The notes under the pieces: model-generated
Seen by the model: the letters and a program-made list of their open reading frames with translations, nothing else
What the model was told of the DNA's origin: nothing
Databases searched by the model: none
Part shown: positions 12,633 through 13,942 of the stretch, in pieces
How the letters are laid out: each line of letters starts with the position of its first letter
Numbering within the stretch: position 1 is the first letter of the stretch
Position numbers and translations under genes: made by a program
Source of the DNA: Anaerolineae bacterium
Lineage (GTDB): Bacteria > Chloroflexota > Anaerolineae > Aggregatilineales > Aggregatilineaceae
NCBI GenBank assembly: GCA_018056405.1
Contig: JAGPFT010000022.1
Coordinates: forward strand, 1 to 13,942
Reading direction: 5' to 3'
DNA: 13,942 nucleotides

Positions 12633-12666
12633 CTGCGTCCTAAAAGGACTAGGGCGTCATTGTTTT

Positions 12667-13650
12667 TCATAGCTCCCCGTGCGCCTTGTACCAGGCATAC
12701 GTGTCGCGTAGACTCTGAGGAATCGGCACCTGCGGCTCCCCTAGCTCGCGCCACGCCTTCTGGCAGTTGTAGAACATCATGCGCGTGCCCAGGCGAAGCT
12801 GGTTGCCCTCGACAGGGATACTCACCCCCAGACGACGCAGGGCATCGGCGGCCACGGCAACGATCCTCACCACCCAGGCCGGCAAGGGGACCGCGCCCAT
12901 GCGCCGCCCAACCGCGTGCGCGGTCAGGCGCAACCACGCCTTGTGCGTCAAGTCCACCGTGCCCAGCAGGTAACGCTCGCCGGTGCGCCCGCGCTCGGCG
13001 GCAGCCACATGCGCCGCCGCCACGTCGCGCACGTCAATGACCGTCACGCCGCCCGGCGGCACCGTCGGCGGAACGTGACCGTGCGCCATCTCCAGCACCA
13101 CGCTGCTCGAAATCTGGTTCAGGTCGCCCGGCCCGATGATCACCGACGGGTTGAGAATCACGCAGTCCAGCCCACGCTGGATGGCCCGGTGCACTTCCGC
13201 TTCGGCCAGGAATTTGCTGTGCCCGTAGGGAGTCAGGCGCGGGTCCCAGTTGAAGCGCACGGACTCATCCACTGCGCGCAGGTCATCGCGGTAGCCTATG
13301 GCCGCCGCGCTGCTGGTGTAGATCACCCGCTTGACCCCGCTCGCTTCCGCCGCGCGCAGAACGTTGCGCGTCCCGTCCACGTTGACCGCGTAGATGCGCT
13401 GCGGGTCATTGCGCCAGTAGTCGGACACCGCCGCGACGTGGAACACCCAGTCCACACCCTGCATGGCCGCCAGCAGCGAGTCGTAGTCGGTCACGTCGCC
13501 GACGGCGTGCTCGCAGGCGAGATCGGCGACCAGATCGAGGCGGCTGGTAGGCCGGCGCAAGATGCGCACCTGGTAGCCGTGCGCGATCAGCGCCCGCGCC
13601 ACATGCGACCCGACGAACCCCGTGCCCCCGGTAACCAGTGCGGTGATCAT
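12667..13650 (-). CDS. NAD(P)-dependent epimerase/dehydratase (extended SDR)
   Basis: The 327-residue protein has the extended short-chain dehydrogenase layout. The N-terminal nucleotide-binding motif is GGTGFVGSH (8-16), with GDVTD (51-55) and HVAA (71-74) in the Rossmann fold. YTSSAA (111-116) carries the active-site Ser, PYGHSK (141-146) supplies the catalytic Tyr142 and Lys146, and NPSVIIGPGD (167-176) is the usual strand before the substrate-binding half. It resembles hopanoid-associated sugar epimerases (HpnA-like) and dihydroflavonol-4-reductase-like enzymes; the substrate cannot be told from sequence. The ATG at 13650 follows CAAGGAGCG, a strong ribosome site. Its 3' end faces the small gene at 12411-12632 across 34 bases. 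No partner gene in the same direction is present. Confidence 0.88.
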   Translation of the reverse strand: MITALVTGGTGFVGSHVARALIAHGYQVRILRRPTSRLDLVADLACEHAVGDVTDYDSLLAAMQGVDWVFHVAAVSDYWRNDPQRIYAVNVDGTRNVLRAAEASGVKRVIYTSSAAAIGYRDDLRAVDESVRFNWDPRLTPYGHSKFLAEAEVHRAIQRGLDCVILNPSVIIGPGDLNQISSSVVLEMAHGHVPPTVPPGGVTVIDVRDVAAAHVAAAERGRTGERYLLGTVDLTHKAWLRLTAHAVGRRMGAVPLPAWVVRIVAVAADALRRLGVSIPVEGNQLRLGTRMMFYNCQKAWRELGEPQVPIPQSLRDTYAWYKAHGEL

Positions 13651-13718
13651 TGGCTCACGCTCCTTGAGCGAGCAGCCGCCAGCGGACGGCGCTCGCCGCG
13701 CTCAGATGTCTGGCTGGG

Positions 13719-13748
13719 AGTATAGCGCAGTGGGGCGAGGGGCGCGAA
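13719..13748 (-). promoter_or_regulatory. Possible promoter of the epimerase gene
   Basis: On the reverse strand TATACT (13724-13719) is a good -10, preceded by a weak TTCGCG (13748-13743) at 18-base spacing. The ATG lies about 69 bases downstream. Confidence 0.4.
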
Positions 13749-13942
13749 GCTTTCCCTCAAAAGGGTGCATTCGCTTTTTGGGGCAGTGATCTTGAGCCGC
13801 TGAGATGACGAGGGTGCGGAGGGGAAAGTCGGAAAAGCTCTGAGGCTTTCTCTGCGACCCCTGCGCGCTCTGTGAGGGACCGGTTGAGAAGCCCGCTGCG
13901 CGGGTGTACCTCACCCCTCAATCCCCTCTCCACACGCGGAGA
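13749..13942. repeat. Intergenic tail with the left arm of another palindromic repeat at the window edge
   Basis: No gene is supported here. From 13909 the sequence CCTCACCCCTCAATCCCCTC, then TCC, is the left arm of the subtype whose right arm (GGAGAGGGGGATTGAGGGGGTGAGG-like) is at 7697-7721; the element is cut by the window end. CTCTGCG-type units recur at 13851-13872 (CTCTGCGACCCCTGCGCGCT), a pattern also seen in other bacterial intergenic repeats. Confidence 0.5.

Noticed and set aside
12637..12649. GTCCT-AAA-AGGAC hairpin as terminator between the small gene and the epimerase gene
   Set aside because: The stem is only 5 bp with a 3-base loop and has no adjoining T-run on either strand.
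13702..13914. 70-codon reverse-strand reading frame at the window end
   Set aside because: It overlaps the epimerase promoter region and intergenic repeats, and shows no ribosome site or family resemblance.
1..13942. CRISPR array
   Set aside because: The repeats are palindromic, scattered and of irregular spacing; there is no regular repeat-spacer series and no cas gene.

Overview
The window is GC-rich bacterial DNA. Three things suggest a member of the Chloroflexota, perhaps an Anaerolineae-like lineage: densely packed sugar-uptake genes under LacI-type regulators, a free-standing rpmJ, and intergenic gaps full of large C-rich/G-rich palindromes. This assignment is inference from general resemblance; no rRNA or other strong taxonomic marker is present.

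Layout. Positions 1-161 (-) hold the first 53 codons of a family-4-like glycosyltransferase that runs off the window. Positions 516-7329 (+) are a complete ribose-type (CUT2) ABC uptake operon in the order rbsR-rbsD-rbsC1-rbsB-rbsA-rbsC2. A sigma70-like promoter and a perfect 24-bp palindrome over the predicted start site lie upstream, so RbsR probably represses the whole operon. The binding protein is unusual: two nearly identical ribose-binding domains joined in one polypeptide. There are two different permeases for one double ATPase, and no ribokinase in the window. Positions 7889-8890 (+) encode a second LacI-type regulator. It converges on, and overlaps by 4 nt, a LacD-type class I aldolase at 8887-9864 (-). 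A short rpmJ gene (10145-10261) follows, with its own TATAAT promoter and a clear rho-independent terminator.

Positions 10262-11104 are non-coding and rich in palindromes, including a possible small inverted-repeat-bounded element (10354-10708). The next island, 11105-12632 (+), has visibly lower GC than its neighbours. It encodes a 437-residue protein whose N-terminus (after Met removal) and C-terminal strand look like a proteasome beta-subunit/HslV N-terminal-threonine hydrolase with long helical insertions. A translationally overlapping 73-residue basic-tailed protein follows. This pair is the strongest candidate for an undescribed system here. Positions 12667-13650 (-) encode an extended short-chain dehydrogenase/epimerase, and the window ends inside another copy of the palindromic repeat family.

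How the parts work together. Ribose or a similar pentose would be bound by the tandem RbsB, imported by RbsA with RbsC1/RbsC2, and interconverted between anomeric/ring forms by RbsD; phosphorylation must be supplied from elsewhere. The second LacI regulator and the aldolase suggest a further ketose-phosphate branch, but no gene in the window links the two. The protease-like island and the epimerase appear functionally separate.
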